Assembly: GCF_900112255.1 (NCBI RefSeq)
Contig: NZ_FOLE01000001.1
Span: 1-64,000 of the forward strand
DNA length: 64,000 nt
Direction: 5' to 3'
From: Flexibacter flexilis DSM 6793
GTDB lineage: Bacteria > Bacteroidota > Bacteroidia > Cytophagales > Flexibacteraceae
The position numbers were made by a program, and so were the translations under genes. Positions 1 through 7,025 of the stretch are shown here, piece after piece. The first letter of the stretch is position 1. The number at the start of each line of letters is the position of its first letter. A model generated the notes under the pieces. That model was not told the origin of the DNA and ran no database searches. It worked only from the letters and a program-made list of their open reading frames with translations.

Positions 1-63
1 TTAAAGCATCTCTATTGAAACGCTTTGTAATAAGGTGCAATACACACTTTTAGGGGAAAATAT

Positions 64-138
64 TGTTTTGACCTAAGAAAATCATGCTATTTTTGATACA
101 CCATTTGCTACATGGTGTATCAAAATAGTGTCAAAACA
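64..138. repeat. large imperfect inverted repeat upstream of AraC gene
   Basis: An 18-base arm at 87-104 pairs with a 17-base arm at 112-128 around a 7-base loop, with a single bulged T. A separate 9-base arm at 64-72 pairs perfectly with 130-138 outside it. The structure sits 80-150 bases before the AraC-type regulator. It could be a terminator of a gene left of the window, an operator, or a small palindromic element. There is no clear T-run after the stem on the plus strand, so a simple terminator is not the obvious reading. Confidence 0.6.
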
Positions 139-220
139 TGATAATATATAAAAAGCAAAAACTTTTTATAGTTATGAAAATCAACACTTTACGATACCAC
201 CACAAAACAACGAAAACATA

Positions 221-1114
221 ATGAATATTTATTCTTTAGCAGAATTTTATAAAAACAAACTCGATTATGTGCCTGATAATGTGCGCAAAAACATCGGGCA
301 TTTCAATGTTTTTAACATAGAAGATTTTATACAAAATCCGAGCAAACCCATTCCGTACCGCCGCAAAGATTACTACAAAATATCTCTGAATTTGGGCAAT
401 TGCCAATATCATTACGCCGACAAAAGCATTGAGATTAAGAACGCGGGCATCGTGTTTGCCAATCCCATGATTCCGTATAAAATTGAACGTATCGGGCAAC
501 ATCATGCGGGTTATTTTTGCGTGTTTACGGAAGCGTTTATGAGCCAGATTCCCAATATCAAGGAATATCCAGTGTTCAAGTTGGGAGCGTTCCCGATTTA
601 TGAACTGACCGAAACGCAAGTAGCTGATTTTAAAGCTATTTTTGAGCAAATGACGCTACAAATCGGGTCGGAATACGCCTACAAATATGACTTGCTTCGC
701 ACGTTGGTTTTGCAAATGATTCACAAAACCATGATGCTCAACCCCAATAACGCTTTACCGCAGGCCAACCATTCGGCTAATCAGCGTATTACTTCGTTGT
801 TTGCCGAGCTACTCGAAAGGCAATTTCCGATAGAATACGCCCAACAACGTATGCGCTTGCGGATTCCTGCGGATTTTGCGGCACACCTGTCCGTACACAT
901 CAACCACCTGAACCGCGCCCTAAAAACGGTAACAGGCAAGACTACGTCTATGCTCATTGCCGAACGGATTTTGCAGGAAGCCTGTTCGCTGCTGCGACAT
1001 ACGGACTGGAATATTTCGGAAATTGGCTACTGTTTGGGTTTTGAAGAACCTTCGCATTTTATCGCCTTTTTCAAACGCAGCATGGACGTAACGCCCAAAG
1101 TATATCGCCATTAA
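221..1114 (+). CDS. AraC family transcriptional regulator
   Basis: A 297-residue DNA-binding regulator. The first 170 residues or so form a cupin-like sensing half, as in many Bacteroidota AraC proteins. The last 100 residues carry the two helix-turn-helix units: a segment around PADFAAHLSVHINHLNRALK and the characteristic second unit WNISEIGYCLGFEEPSHFIAFFKR. Length matches the family. The start is an ATG preceded by an AT-rich leader. The aldo/keto reductase follows 118 bases later and a VOC protein after that, so the regulator probably controls one or both; the inducer cannot be read from sequence. Confidence 0.93.
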   Translation: MNIYSLAEFYKNKLDYVPDNVRKNIGHFNVFNIEDFIQNPSKPIPYRRKDYYKISLNLGNCQYHYADKSIEIKNAGIVFANPMIPYKIERIGQHHAGYFCVFTEAFMSQIPNIKEYPVFKLGAFPIYELTETQVADFKAIFEQMTLQIGSEYAYKYDLLRTLVLQMIHKTMMLNPNNALPQANHSANQRITSLFAELLERQFPIEYAQQRMRLRIPADFAAHLSVHINHLNRALKTVTGKTTSMLIAERILQEACSLLRHTDWNISEIGYCLGFEEPSHFIAFFKRSMDVTPKVYRH

Positions 1115-1180
1115 ACACAATTGTTTGATTTTTGCTATTTTCTGTTTGCCGCAAGCTACCCGCCAGCCTTCGGAATCGTG

Positions 1181-1188
1181 CATCTTTG
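1181..1188 (+). promoter_or_regulatory. possible -7 box for the aldo/keto reductase
   Basis: CATCTTTG followed by CA matches the Bacteroidota TAnnTTTG element at 7 of 8 positions and lies 44 bases before the ATG at 1233. No good -33 element is visible. It argues that the reductase can be transcribed separately from the AraC gene and that translation begins at 1233 rather than further upstream. Confidence 0.35.
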
Positions 1189-1232
1189 CAGTGTCAATAT
1201 CAATTTGTTGTATCACTAAAAAATCAAAGAAA

Positions 1233-2255
1233 ATGAAATACAACTATGTGGGCGAAACTGGCCTGATGGTTTCGGAATTATGCTTAGGCACAATGACTTT
1301 TGGCGGCCAAGATGCGGGAATGTGGAGCAGTATCGGCAATTTGCAACAAAAGGAAGTAAACAATTTGGTTGGGGCGGCATGGCAAGCGGGTATCAATTTC
1401 ATAGACACAGCCAATGTTTATTCTTTCGGACAATCTGAAACGCTTTTGGGGCAGTCGCTCAAAGATCTACAAATTGCCAGAGATGAGGTCGTAATCGCCT
1501 CCAAAGTTTTGGGCAAAATGAACGACAAACCCAACAGTGCGGGACTTTCGCGTTATCATATTTTCAACTCCGTAGAAGCCAGCCTCAAGCGTTTGAAACT
1601 CGACTACCTCGACATTTTGTACGTGCATGGCACAGACCCAAAAACTTCCGTTGAGCAAATCGTACAGAGTCTAAACGACATCGTGCTGTCGGGTAAAGTG
1701 CGTTACATTGCCATTTGCAACTGGCCTGCGTGGTTGGTAGCCAAGGCGCAAGCATTCGCCAAATACAATGGTTTACAGCAATTTATCGGGCTGCAATACT
1801 ATTATTCGGCAGTAAGTCGCGACATCGAACACGAAGTAGTACCGATGGCACAAGACCACCGTTTGGCGATTTTCCCTTGGAGTCCGTTGTCGGGTGGTTT
1901 TTTGAGTGGAAAATTTACACGCCAACAAGCAGCCGCAAGCGGTTCAAGACGCGAAACCTTTGATTTTCCGCCCATTAACAAAGAAAAAGCCTACGATTTG
2001 GTGGACGTGATGCAAGAAATTGCCGCGCAACACAACGCCACCGTGGCGCAAGTGGCCTTGGCGTGGGTGCGCCAACAGCCAGCCGTAACCAGTACCATTA
2101 TTGGCGCAAAAACTGTCGCGCAACTAAACGACAACATTGCGTCGGTAAACGTGCAACTTTCGGCAGAGGATTTGAAAAAAATAGACGAAATCAGTCCGTT
2201 GCCATTGCAATACCCTGGTTGGATGGTAGCCCGCCAAAGCGAAGCCAGAAAATAA
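1233..2255 (+). CDS. aldo/keto reductase
   Basis: A 340-residue NAD(P)H-dependent oxidoreductase of the aldo/keto reductase fold, near the YghZ/YajO-like group by overall pattern. The catalytic Asp and Tyr are in FIDTANVYSFGQSE, the Lys in VIASKVLGK, and the His in LDILYVHGTD. The C-terminal cofactor-binding segment STIIGAKTVAQLNDNI is intact. The frame is open upstream to 1125, but ATG 1233 gives the usual N-terminus (MKYNYVGETGLMVSELCLGT) and lies after a possible promoter. The substrate is unknown; linkage to the AraC regulator suggests an inducible detoxification or carbonyl-reduction role. Confidence 0.93.
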   Translation: MKYNYVGETGLMVSELCLGTMTFGGQDAGMWSSIGNLQQKEVNNLVGAAWQAGINFIDTANVYSFGQSETLLGQSLKDLQIARDEVVIASKVLGKMNDKPNSAGLSRYHIFNSVEASLKRLKLDYLDILYVHGTDPKTSVEQIVQSLNDIVLSGKVRYIAICNWPAWLVAKAQAFAKYNGLQQFIGLQYYYSAVSRDIEHEVVPMAQDHRLAIFPWSPLSGGFLSGKFTRQQAAASGSRRETFDFPPINKEKAYDLVDVMQEIAAQHNATVAQVALAWVRQQPAVTSTIIGAKTVAQLNDNIASVNVQLSAEDLKKIDEISPLPLQYPGWMVARQSEARK

Positions 2256-2272
2256 TCTTTTGTTAAAACAAG

Positions 2273-2306
2273 AAAAAGCCCGTACAGTAAAAAGTATGGG
2301 CTTTTT
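2273..2306 (+). terminator. terminator of aldo/keto reductase
   Basis: A 13-base-pair stem (2273-2285 with 2294-2306, one G-U pair) with an 8-base loop ends in a T-run. It separates the reductase from the VOC gene. Confidence 0.85.
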
Positions 2307-2318
2307 ATATTTCATTGA

Positions 2319-2351
2319 TTTTGCAATCTATTGTACTTATCGCTACATTTA
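2319..2351 (+). promoter_or_regulatory. promoter of VOC gene
   Basis: TTTTG at 2319-2323, a 20-base spacer, then TACATTTA at 2344-2351 (7 of 8 to TAnnTTTG). It lies just after the preceding terminator and 52 bases before the ATG, which fits an independent transcript. Confidence 0.45.
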
Positions 2352-2403
2352 GCAAGGCTTATAAACACAACCATTTCAATATCAAAACAATACAACTTAT
2401 CAC

Positions 2404-2781
2404 ATGAAAAAAGTAACTGGTATCGGCGGCATTTTCTTTAAATGTAAAGACCCGCAAAAAGTAACAGAATGGTATCAAAAACATTTAGGATTAGACACGA
2501 ATCCATACGGAGCTACTTTTGAATGGTTTGAGAGTGCCGACAGCACCAAAAAAGCGCAAACACAATGGTCGCCATTCGCTGACGATACCAAATATTTTGA
2601 GCCGTCCACCAAAGATTTTATGATTAACTATAGAGTCGAAAATTTGGAAGCATTGGTCGAGGAATTGACCAAAGAAGGCGTTACAATTTTAGATAAAATT
2701 GAAGTATATGAATACGGAAAATTTGTGCATATACTTGACGCAGAGGGCAATAAAATACAACTTTGGCAACCAATAGATTAA
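2404..2781 (+). CDS. VOC (glyoxalase/bleomycin-resistance-like) protein
   Basis: A 125-residue single-domain protein of the vicinal oxygen chelate superfamily. It starts with the beta-strand/helix unit GGIFFKCKDPQKVTEWYQKHLGL and ends with the metal-site strand VHILDAEGNKIQLWQP. The size suits a dimer-forming VOC protein such as a small glyoxalase-like enzyme or antibiotic-binding protein; the substrate is not predictable. It has its own promoter and a strong terminator, so it is monocistronic, but it lies beside the AraC/aldo-keto reductase pair and may belong to the same response. Confidence 0.88.
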   Translation: MKKVTGIGGIFFKCKDPQKVTEWYQKHLGLDTNPYGATFEWFESADSTKKAQTQWSPFADDTKYFEPSTKDFMINYRVENLEALVEELTKEGVTILDKIEVYEYGKFVHILDAEGNKIQLWQPID

Positions 2782-2853
2782 ACAAGAGAGGTCTATCATA
2801 TCAATAAACATCGTTTTGCCACAAACGAAAATACACAGAAGTTAATTGATCAC

Positions 2854-2913
2854 TCAACATCAACGAAGAAGCCACACTGTTATAACACAATGTGGCTTCT
2901 TCGTTGATGTTGA
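2854..2913. terminator. bidirectional hairpin terminator
   Basis: Perfect 23-base arms at 2854-2876 and 2891-2913 around a 14-base loop. It sits between the convergent VOC and DUF4412 genes and probably ends both transcripts, although no long T-run follows on either side. Confidence 0.8.
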
Positions 2914-2935
2914 ATTGATTAATAAGAAAAACAAA

Positions 2936-3670
2936 TTAATCTCTTTTGCGAAAATCCGAAGGAATCACGAAATCGGCACTATTGAGTTTTTCGCGTACCA
3001 GCTCGGTTACTTCCATGCCTACGCCCAGTTCTGGGATAGCTACTTTCAGGGGTACACCTTTCATCCCTTCAAAGAAAATAGAGGCTTTTTCTTGGCCTGC
3101 ATTCATTTGTTTGATAATGTCTTTGTCAATGTCCTTAATGTCGGTTGTTGTCCAGATGTGTTGGGCGAATTTCGTACCTTCCACGCTGGTTTCTACCACG
3201 TATTTCGTGCATTTGTGGCCTGCAATCGTGGCGGTTTCGGAGGTTTTGGATACTTTGGCTTTCGCGCCTGCCGCATCGTCCTCGTCTTTAATTTCTTTGT
3301 ACATTTTTTGGGCGTAATCCACCACATACGACTGTTTTTTGTCTTTGCGGTACAGCACATCACCGCCGCCCATCATGGCCTGCATTCCGCCTTTTACTTT
3401 CAGCAGCGTATTGCCTTCCTTGATTTTCATGTCAAAACCCTGCGGCAACATGCCCTGAATCATTTGCACCATTTGCGGATTGTTCATATCCGCACCGCCA
3501 AACATCTGCGAGGCTTGTTGCATGGACTCTTTCATGGCTTCGGATTTGAGGAACGTGGCCATATCGTAATTTAATTTCCAACGAATCGTCCCTTCAAATT
3601 TTTGGGCAGCCGCCGACATCACCGACGCAACCACCAACAACGCAGCCAAAACAAAATGATTTTTCTTCAT
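2936..3670 (-). CDS. secreted DUF4412-type protein, methionine-rich
   Basis: A 244-residue exported protein. A signal peptide (MKKNHFVLAALLVVASVMSAAAQ) precedes a body resembling the DUF4412 family of Bacteroidota: FEGTIRWKLNY at the start, and later AGHKCTKYVVET. Residues from about 45 to 110 are unusually rich in Met (MFGGADMNNPQMVQMIQGM and MQAMMGGGD). The frame opens at 3712, but ATG 3670 begins the signal peptide and a -7-like box lies upstream at 3706-3713. No function is established. Met-rich stretches can bind copper, but that is speculation here. The gene stands alone. Confidence 0.8.
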   Translation of the reverse strand: MKKNHFVLAALLVVASVMSAAAQKFEGTIRWKLNYDMATFLKSEAMKESMQQASQMFGGADMNNPQMVQMIQGMLPQGFDMKIKEGNTLLKVKGGMQAMMGGGDVLYRKDKKQSYVVDYAQKMYKEIKDEDDAAGAKAKVSKTSETATIAGHKCTKYVVETSVEGTKFAQHIWTTTDIKDIDKDIIKQMNAGQEKASIFFEGMKGVPLKVAIPELGVGMEVTELVREKLNSADFVIPSDFRKRD

Positions 3671-3705
3671 AGTAATTTCTTTGAATGAATAGCTTATTAA
3701 TGTAA

Positions 3706-3713
3706 CAAACATA
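3706..3713 (-). promoter_or_regulatory. -7 box of DUF4412 gene
   Basis: Reading the minus strand, TATGTTTG fits TAnnTTTG exactly and lies 35 bases before the ATG at 3670. No convincing -33 element is visible. Confidence 0.45.
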
Positions 3714-3782
3714 CAAAAAAGTGTACTAAACGCTAAAACAAGATGCTCATTTTCTTAAAAAAAGACGCGCCTTTAATACAAG

Positions 3783-4220
3783 TTACGGCAAAACCTCATC
3801 TTTCTTCGGCGGTACGGGGTCTAACAACCGCCCCGAAAGGCTATCGCGCGCGTACAAGTCCGAAGACAAACCATTGCAGCGCATCAGCCTATCGGAGGCC
3901 ATCAACAAACCTTTTGAGCCGTAGGCGCGTACGGCCTGCATGGCAAATTCCGAGCAAGTGGGCTTAAAACTACAAGAGTTGCCGTCCTGCGACGAGATAT
4001 AATATTTGTAAAAAACGAACAAATACGCCGCCATTTTCTTGATGCCTTTGGTTTGCCGAAGCACTGCCGCATGATGCGCATGCGGCTTGGGCACTGGCGG
4101 CATGGCCTTGCGCAACTGCTGCCATTCCGTAGGCGGCGGCGTGTGTGTGGTCGTTTGGCCGTAGCCGCACAAGCTAACGAACAAGCCTAAAATTATACAA
4201 ATCCTGATGCGCATTTTCAT
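3783..4220 (-). CDS. yidD: YidD-like protein with signal peptide
   Basis: A 145-residue protein whose C-terminal 80 residues match YidD, the small factor that helps YidC insert inner-membrane proteins. The hallmark is CSFKPTCSEFAMQAVRAYGS followed by the MRCNG turn. Classical YidD is about 75-85 residues, cytoplasmic and amphipathic. This one has a cleavable-looking signal peptide (ILGLFVSLCGYGQ) and a Pro/His-rich linker before the domain, which would place it outside the inner membrane. The start overlaps the upstream gene by 47 bases, so the two are translationally linked. Domain identity is fairly sure; location and function are not. Confidence 0.85.
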   Translation of the reverse strand: MKMRIRICIILGLFVSLCGYGQTTTHTPPPTEWQQLRKAMPPVPKPHAHHAAVLRQTKGIKKMAAYLFVFYKYYISSQDGNSCSFKPTCSEFAMQAVRAYGSKGLLMASDRLMRCNGLSSDLYARDSLSGRLLDPVPPKKDEVLP

Positions 4221-4869
4221 TGATTACCAGATGCTTGAAAGTACTAATCTTATAAAATTCCTGCCCTTTGCCGTCAATCGTTACTTGCCTGATGTAGCAC
4301 GGGAAAAATGAAGTGTTCGGCGTGTTACCGTATTGCTCAAACTGCTGTTTCTGAAGCACTTGCCCTTTCGTATCGAACATGACCACACCCGTAAGCCTTT
4401 TGTTTTGTTGGCGCGTCAGGATTTTGCCCAACTTGTCCCGCAACGAAGTTCTGGGCTGCCACGTGGTAACGGCCATGCCTTGTGCGCTGAGTTCTGTTTT
4501 TTCGATGGCGTACACCGTCCCGTCGAGGCCGTAGTTCGGCAACTGCCCCGTAAGAGCCAAATGAAACACCGAAAACCGCGAAAGCGGCGGAATCGGGTAA
4601 CGCGATTTGAGTTGGCCTTGCTTGTCGAATTTGTACAGTAGCGTGTCGTAAGTTACCCAAATTTCGGGTTGCGGAAACGAAATGTCGTACACCACTTTCA
4701 GATACCTTTTATCATAATACACCCGCCCCAGAATCAGGACGTTCTGGCCGTCGGGTTGTTTTTCTTTGATAGAAAAATCTGCCGCCAAACGATAGGCTTG
4801 CGCCTGCCCCGAAACGCATCCAAGCCCACAAACCAACAGCACAAGCCAACCATAAAATATTTTGCTCAT
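4174..4869 (-). CDS. exported protein, possibly LolA-like
   Basis: A 231-residue protein with a signal peptide ending near GQAQA. The body is beta-rich (ADFSIKEKQPDGQNVLILGR, then LKVVYDISFPQPEIWVTYD), reminiscent of LolA-type lipoprotein carriers, but this rests on pattern only. Its 3' end overlaps the YidD-like gene by 47 bases, so the two form an operon. A carrier-type envelope protein beside a secreted YidD-like protein would suggest a joint role in envelope biogenesis. It could equally be an unrelated family; confidence in function is low, in the gene high. Confidence 0.72.
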   Translation of the reverse strand: MSKIFYGWLVLLVCGLGCVSGQAQAYRLAADFSIKEKQPDGQNVLILGRVYYDKRYLKVVYDISFPQPEIWVTYDTLLYKFDKQGQLKSRYPIPPLSRFSVFHLALTGQLPNYGLDGTVYAIEKTELSAQGMAVTTWQPRTSLRDKLGKILTRQQNKRLTGVVMFDTKGQVLQKQQFEQYGNTPNTSFFPCYIRQVTIDGKGQEFYKISTFKHLVINENAHQDLYNFRLVR

Positions 4870-4949
4870 AATTTCGTAACTTAGCTTTTAGCTGGTCAAT
4901 CCCACAAACGATTTTACAATTCTAAAAAAGTTTTTGTTGCTTTGCGGGC

Positions 4950-4957
4950 TATTTTTG
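4950..4957 (+). promoter_or_regulatory. -7 box of L-serine dehydratase gene
   Basis: TATTTTTG followed by C fits TAnnTTTG exactly and lies 84 bases before ATG 5042. It makes the upstream in-frame ATG at 4934 impossible as a start for this transcript. Confidence 0.45.
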
Positions 4958-5041
4958 CAAATCTACAACCGTTTTAAAGTTGTATCGGTTTTCAGAACAA
5001 AAGTAAAGCATATTCCCTTTCACCAAATATCCAATAAAAAA

Positions 5042-5962
5042 ATGTCCTTATTATTTGATAATTTTCAACAATGGTCTGCGCACTGTTTGGCCGAAAACAA
5101 AGCCTTATACGTGCCCGTGCTCGAATACGAAATGCAGCAAAAAGGCCGCGCCGAATCCGAGATTTGGGACGGAATGACACGCGCCTACACGGTCATGCGC
5201 GAAGCCGTCCAGACGGGCCTCACCGACGACATGACTTCTCGTTCGGGCATGATAAATAACGGTGCTAAACGTGTTCTCAACTCGCCCATCACCGTACTTT
5301 CACCCGAATTTAAAATGCTCATAGCAAGAGCTTTGGCCGCCAAAGAGGTAAACTCCTGCATGGGACGCATCGTGGCCGCCCCGACGGCTGGTGCGTCGGG
5401 CATTTTGCCCAGTACTTTGGTTACGCTGGAGCAGTTGCACGGCTTGCCCGAACGCAAAATATTAGAAGGCTTGCTCGTGGCCGCAGGCATTGCCCTGATT
5501 ATCGAACAAAACGCCTCGCTTGCGGGTGCGGTGGGCGGTTGCCAAGCCGAAACAGGCAGCGCGGCAGCCATGGCCGCTGGTGCGATGGTCTATTGCTTGG
5601 GCGGCAGCGTGGAAATGGTACTCAATGCCGTGGGCATCACGATACAATGTATGTTGGGGCTGGTATGCGACCCCGTAGCAGGACTCGTGGAAGTGCCGTG
5701 TGTGGTGCGCAACGCCAGTGCGGCAGCCATTGCCTATTCGTCGGCACAAATTGCGTTGGCGGGTGTGAGCGGTGTTATTCCTGTGGACGAATGCGTTGCG
5801 GCGATGGGCGAAATCGGGCAAAGCATGGAAACGCGCTACAAAGAAACTGCGTTGGGCGGGTTGGCGGCCACCCTTACGGGCAAGGCCATTGCCAAAAAAG
5901 TATTGATTCAGGATATAGAAATGCTCGACCAACAAGCCCCCGAAGACGGCGGAAATGTATAA
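5042..5962 (+). CDS. sdaAA: L-serine dehydratase (iron-sulfur), alpha subunit
   Basis: A 306-residue protein matching the alpha (catalytic, iron-sulfur) part of bacterial L-serine ammonia-lyase, which converts serine to pyruvate and ammonia. Diagnostic stretches are VVAAPTAGASGILPSTL (as IVAAPTAGASGILP here), AGAVGGCQAETGSAAAMAAG, and GLVCDPVAGLVEVPCVVRNA with the cluster-binding Cys residues. The frame opens at 4934, but ATG 5042 starts at the usual MSLLFDNFQQW and lies beyond the promoter. No beta-subunit gene is adjacent, so it must be elsewhere or this subunit acts alone. Confidence 0.95.
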   Translation: MSLLFDNFQQWSAHCLAENKALYVPVLEYEMQQKGRAESEIWDGMTRAYTVMREAVQTGLTDDMTSRSGMINNGAKRVLNSPITVLSPEFKMLIARALAAKEVNSCMGRIVAAPTAGASGILPSTLVTLEQLHGLPERKILEGLLVAAGIALIIEQNASLAGAVGGCQAETGSAAAMAAGAMVYCLGGSVEMVLNAVGITIQCMLGLVCDPVAGLVEVPCVVRNASAAAIAYSSAQIALAGVSGVIPVDECVAAMGEIGQSMETRYKETALGGLAATLTGKAIAKKVLIQDIEMLDQQAPEDGGNV

Positions 5963-5968
5963 AATTTC

Positions 5969-6008
5969 AACGTATAGATACGTGCCAAACAGTGCGTATC
6001 TATACGTT
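5969..6008 (+). terminator. hairpin after L-serine dehydratase
   Basis: Perfect 14-base arms (5969-5982 and 5995-6008) with a 12-base loop start just after the stop codon. The T-run that follows is weak, so it may act more as an mRNA 3' end stabiliser. Confidence 0.7.
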
Positions 6009-6112
6009 AAAATTTAAAGGTGTGAAGAATATTGTTTTGTTATGCTTGAATACAACAACTATAATTAAAACACAGCAATAAATCAACAACAGTTAGGCAT
6101 TACAAATTTTGT

Positions 6113-6955
6113 TTATTTTTGTATTACCTTAATTGGCACTGCTTTAGCAACCATTTGCACTAATTTATTCTTATTTACAGTCTCTCTATTTACAGGAGAA
6201 ATAAGAACACCAAAAAATATAAATCCATCATATTCAATTGCGCAAGCATATTCTACGGCTAAATAGTTTTCAGAGATTGTCTTTCTTAGCATTAAACTCT
6301 TATTACCATATTCAATTTTTTTAATTTCAGATTCCTTGATTTTTAACCTTTCTCGTATCTGATATTCTTGATTAAGTAACAGGTTCTCTGGTAAAATGGG
6401 GTCTTTTTTTGTATCCCAAATTTGAAAATAAATAAACTCTCTTTCTTTAAATGCTTCTTCAAAACCAAATCCTTTTCTATAACTTGAAGCTATCATTTCA
6501 AATCTTTGTGTTATGTCAATAATCCATCCAAATGCAGGAAATAGAAGTAATCCATTTTCTCCAGCGTATGGAATTGCACAATAGCATTGAAATTGTTTTA
6601 AATCTTCTAAAGTTAATATATCCAATAATACGGGTAAAGGGTCATTTTCGGCTCTATTATAAGCTAACTCTGAATATCCTTTGGGTGAAACAAGAATTCC
6701 ATAATTAGCATTAATATCATTTGCCATAGAAATAAATGTCTCTACATCTTTGACATCTATTTTATCTGAATAATACTTTGCATCAACTAAAGTTACATAT
6801 TCAATGTCACCAATTATTTGTCTTATTACAACATCACATTGTCTTAGACCATTAGAATATTTTCCAAATAATTTACTATTAAACTCTAACTTTGCGTCTG
6901 GATAAATTACAGACAAGTGTTCAAAGACTTGTTTTTCGTATTCTTGCCAATTCAT
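6113..6955 (-). CDS. Mrr-like restriction endonuclease-fold protein
   Basis: A 280-residue protein. Residues 35-100 look like a PD-(D/E)XK nuclease core of the Mrr_cat type: Asp41 in RQCDVVIR, then VDAKYY with Asp58 and Lys60, then a helix and YGILVSPKGYSELAYNRAEN. The second acidic residue is Asp where most Mrr proteins have Glu or Gln. The C-terminal half is unfamiliar. No methyltransferase or McrBC-like partner adjoins it. The gene is visibly more AT-rich than its flanks, which suggests recent acquisition. It may be a type IV (modified-DNA) defence nuclease or a housekeeping nuclease; substrate unknown. Confidence 0.78.
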   Translation of the reverse strand: MNWQEYEKQVFEHLSVIYPDAKLEFNSKLFGKYSNGLRQCDVVIRQIIGDIEYVTLVDAKYYSDKIDVKDVETFISMANDINANYGILVSPKGYSELAYNRAENDPLPVLLDILTLEDLKQFQCYCAIPYAGENGLLLFPAFGWIIDITQRFEMIASSYRKGFGFEEAFKEREFIYFQIWDTKKDPILPENLLLNQEYQIRERLKIKESEIKKIEYGNKSLMLRKTISENYLAVEYACAIEYDGFIFFGVLISPVNRETVNKNKLVQMVAKAVPIKVIQK

Positions 6956-7025
6956 ATTCCTTTTTGTATCAACAAAATATAATCAAGTAATTTTTATTTG
7001 CCAAAATTTGCAACTGTTTTGTATT

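Noticed and set aside
2846-3574. Long plus-strand frame opposite the DUF4412 gene
   Set aside because: It has no recognisable domain or signal, and mirrors a well-supported exported protein on the other strand. Several similar antisense frames in the window were dropped for the same reason.
4870-5041. Riboswitch in the serine dehydratase leader
   Set aside because: The leader after the -7 box is about 80 bases and shows no stable conserved structure that I recognise.
5963-7025. Restriction-modification island around the Mrr-like gene
   Set aside because: Only one gene is present, with no methyltransferase, specificity subunit or integrase.
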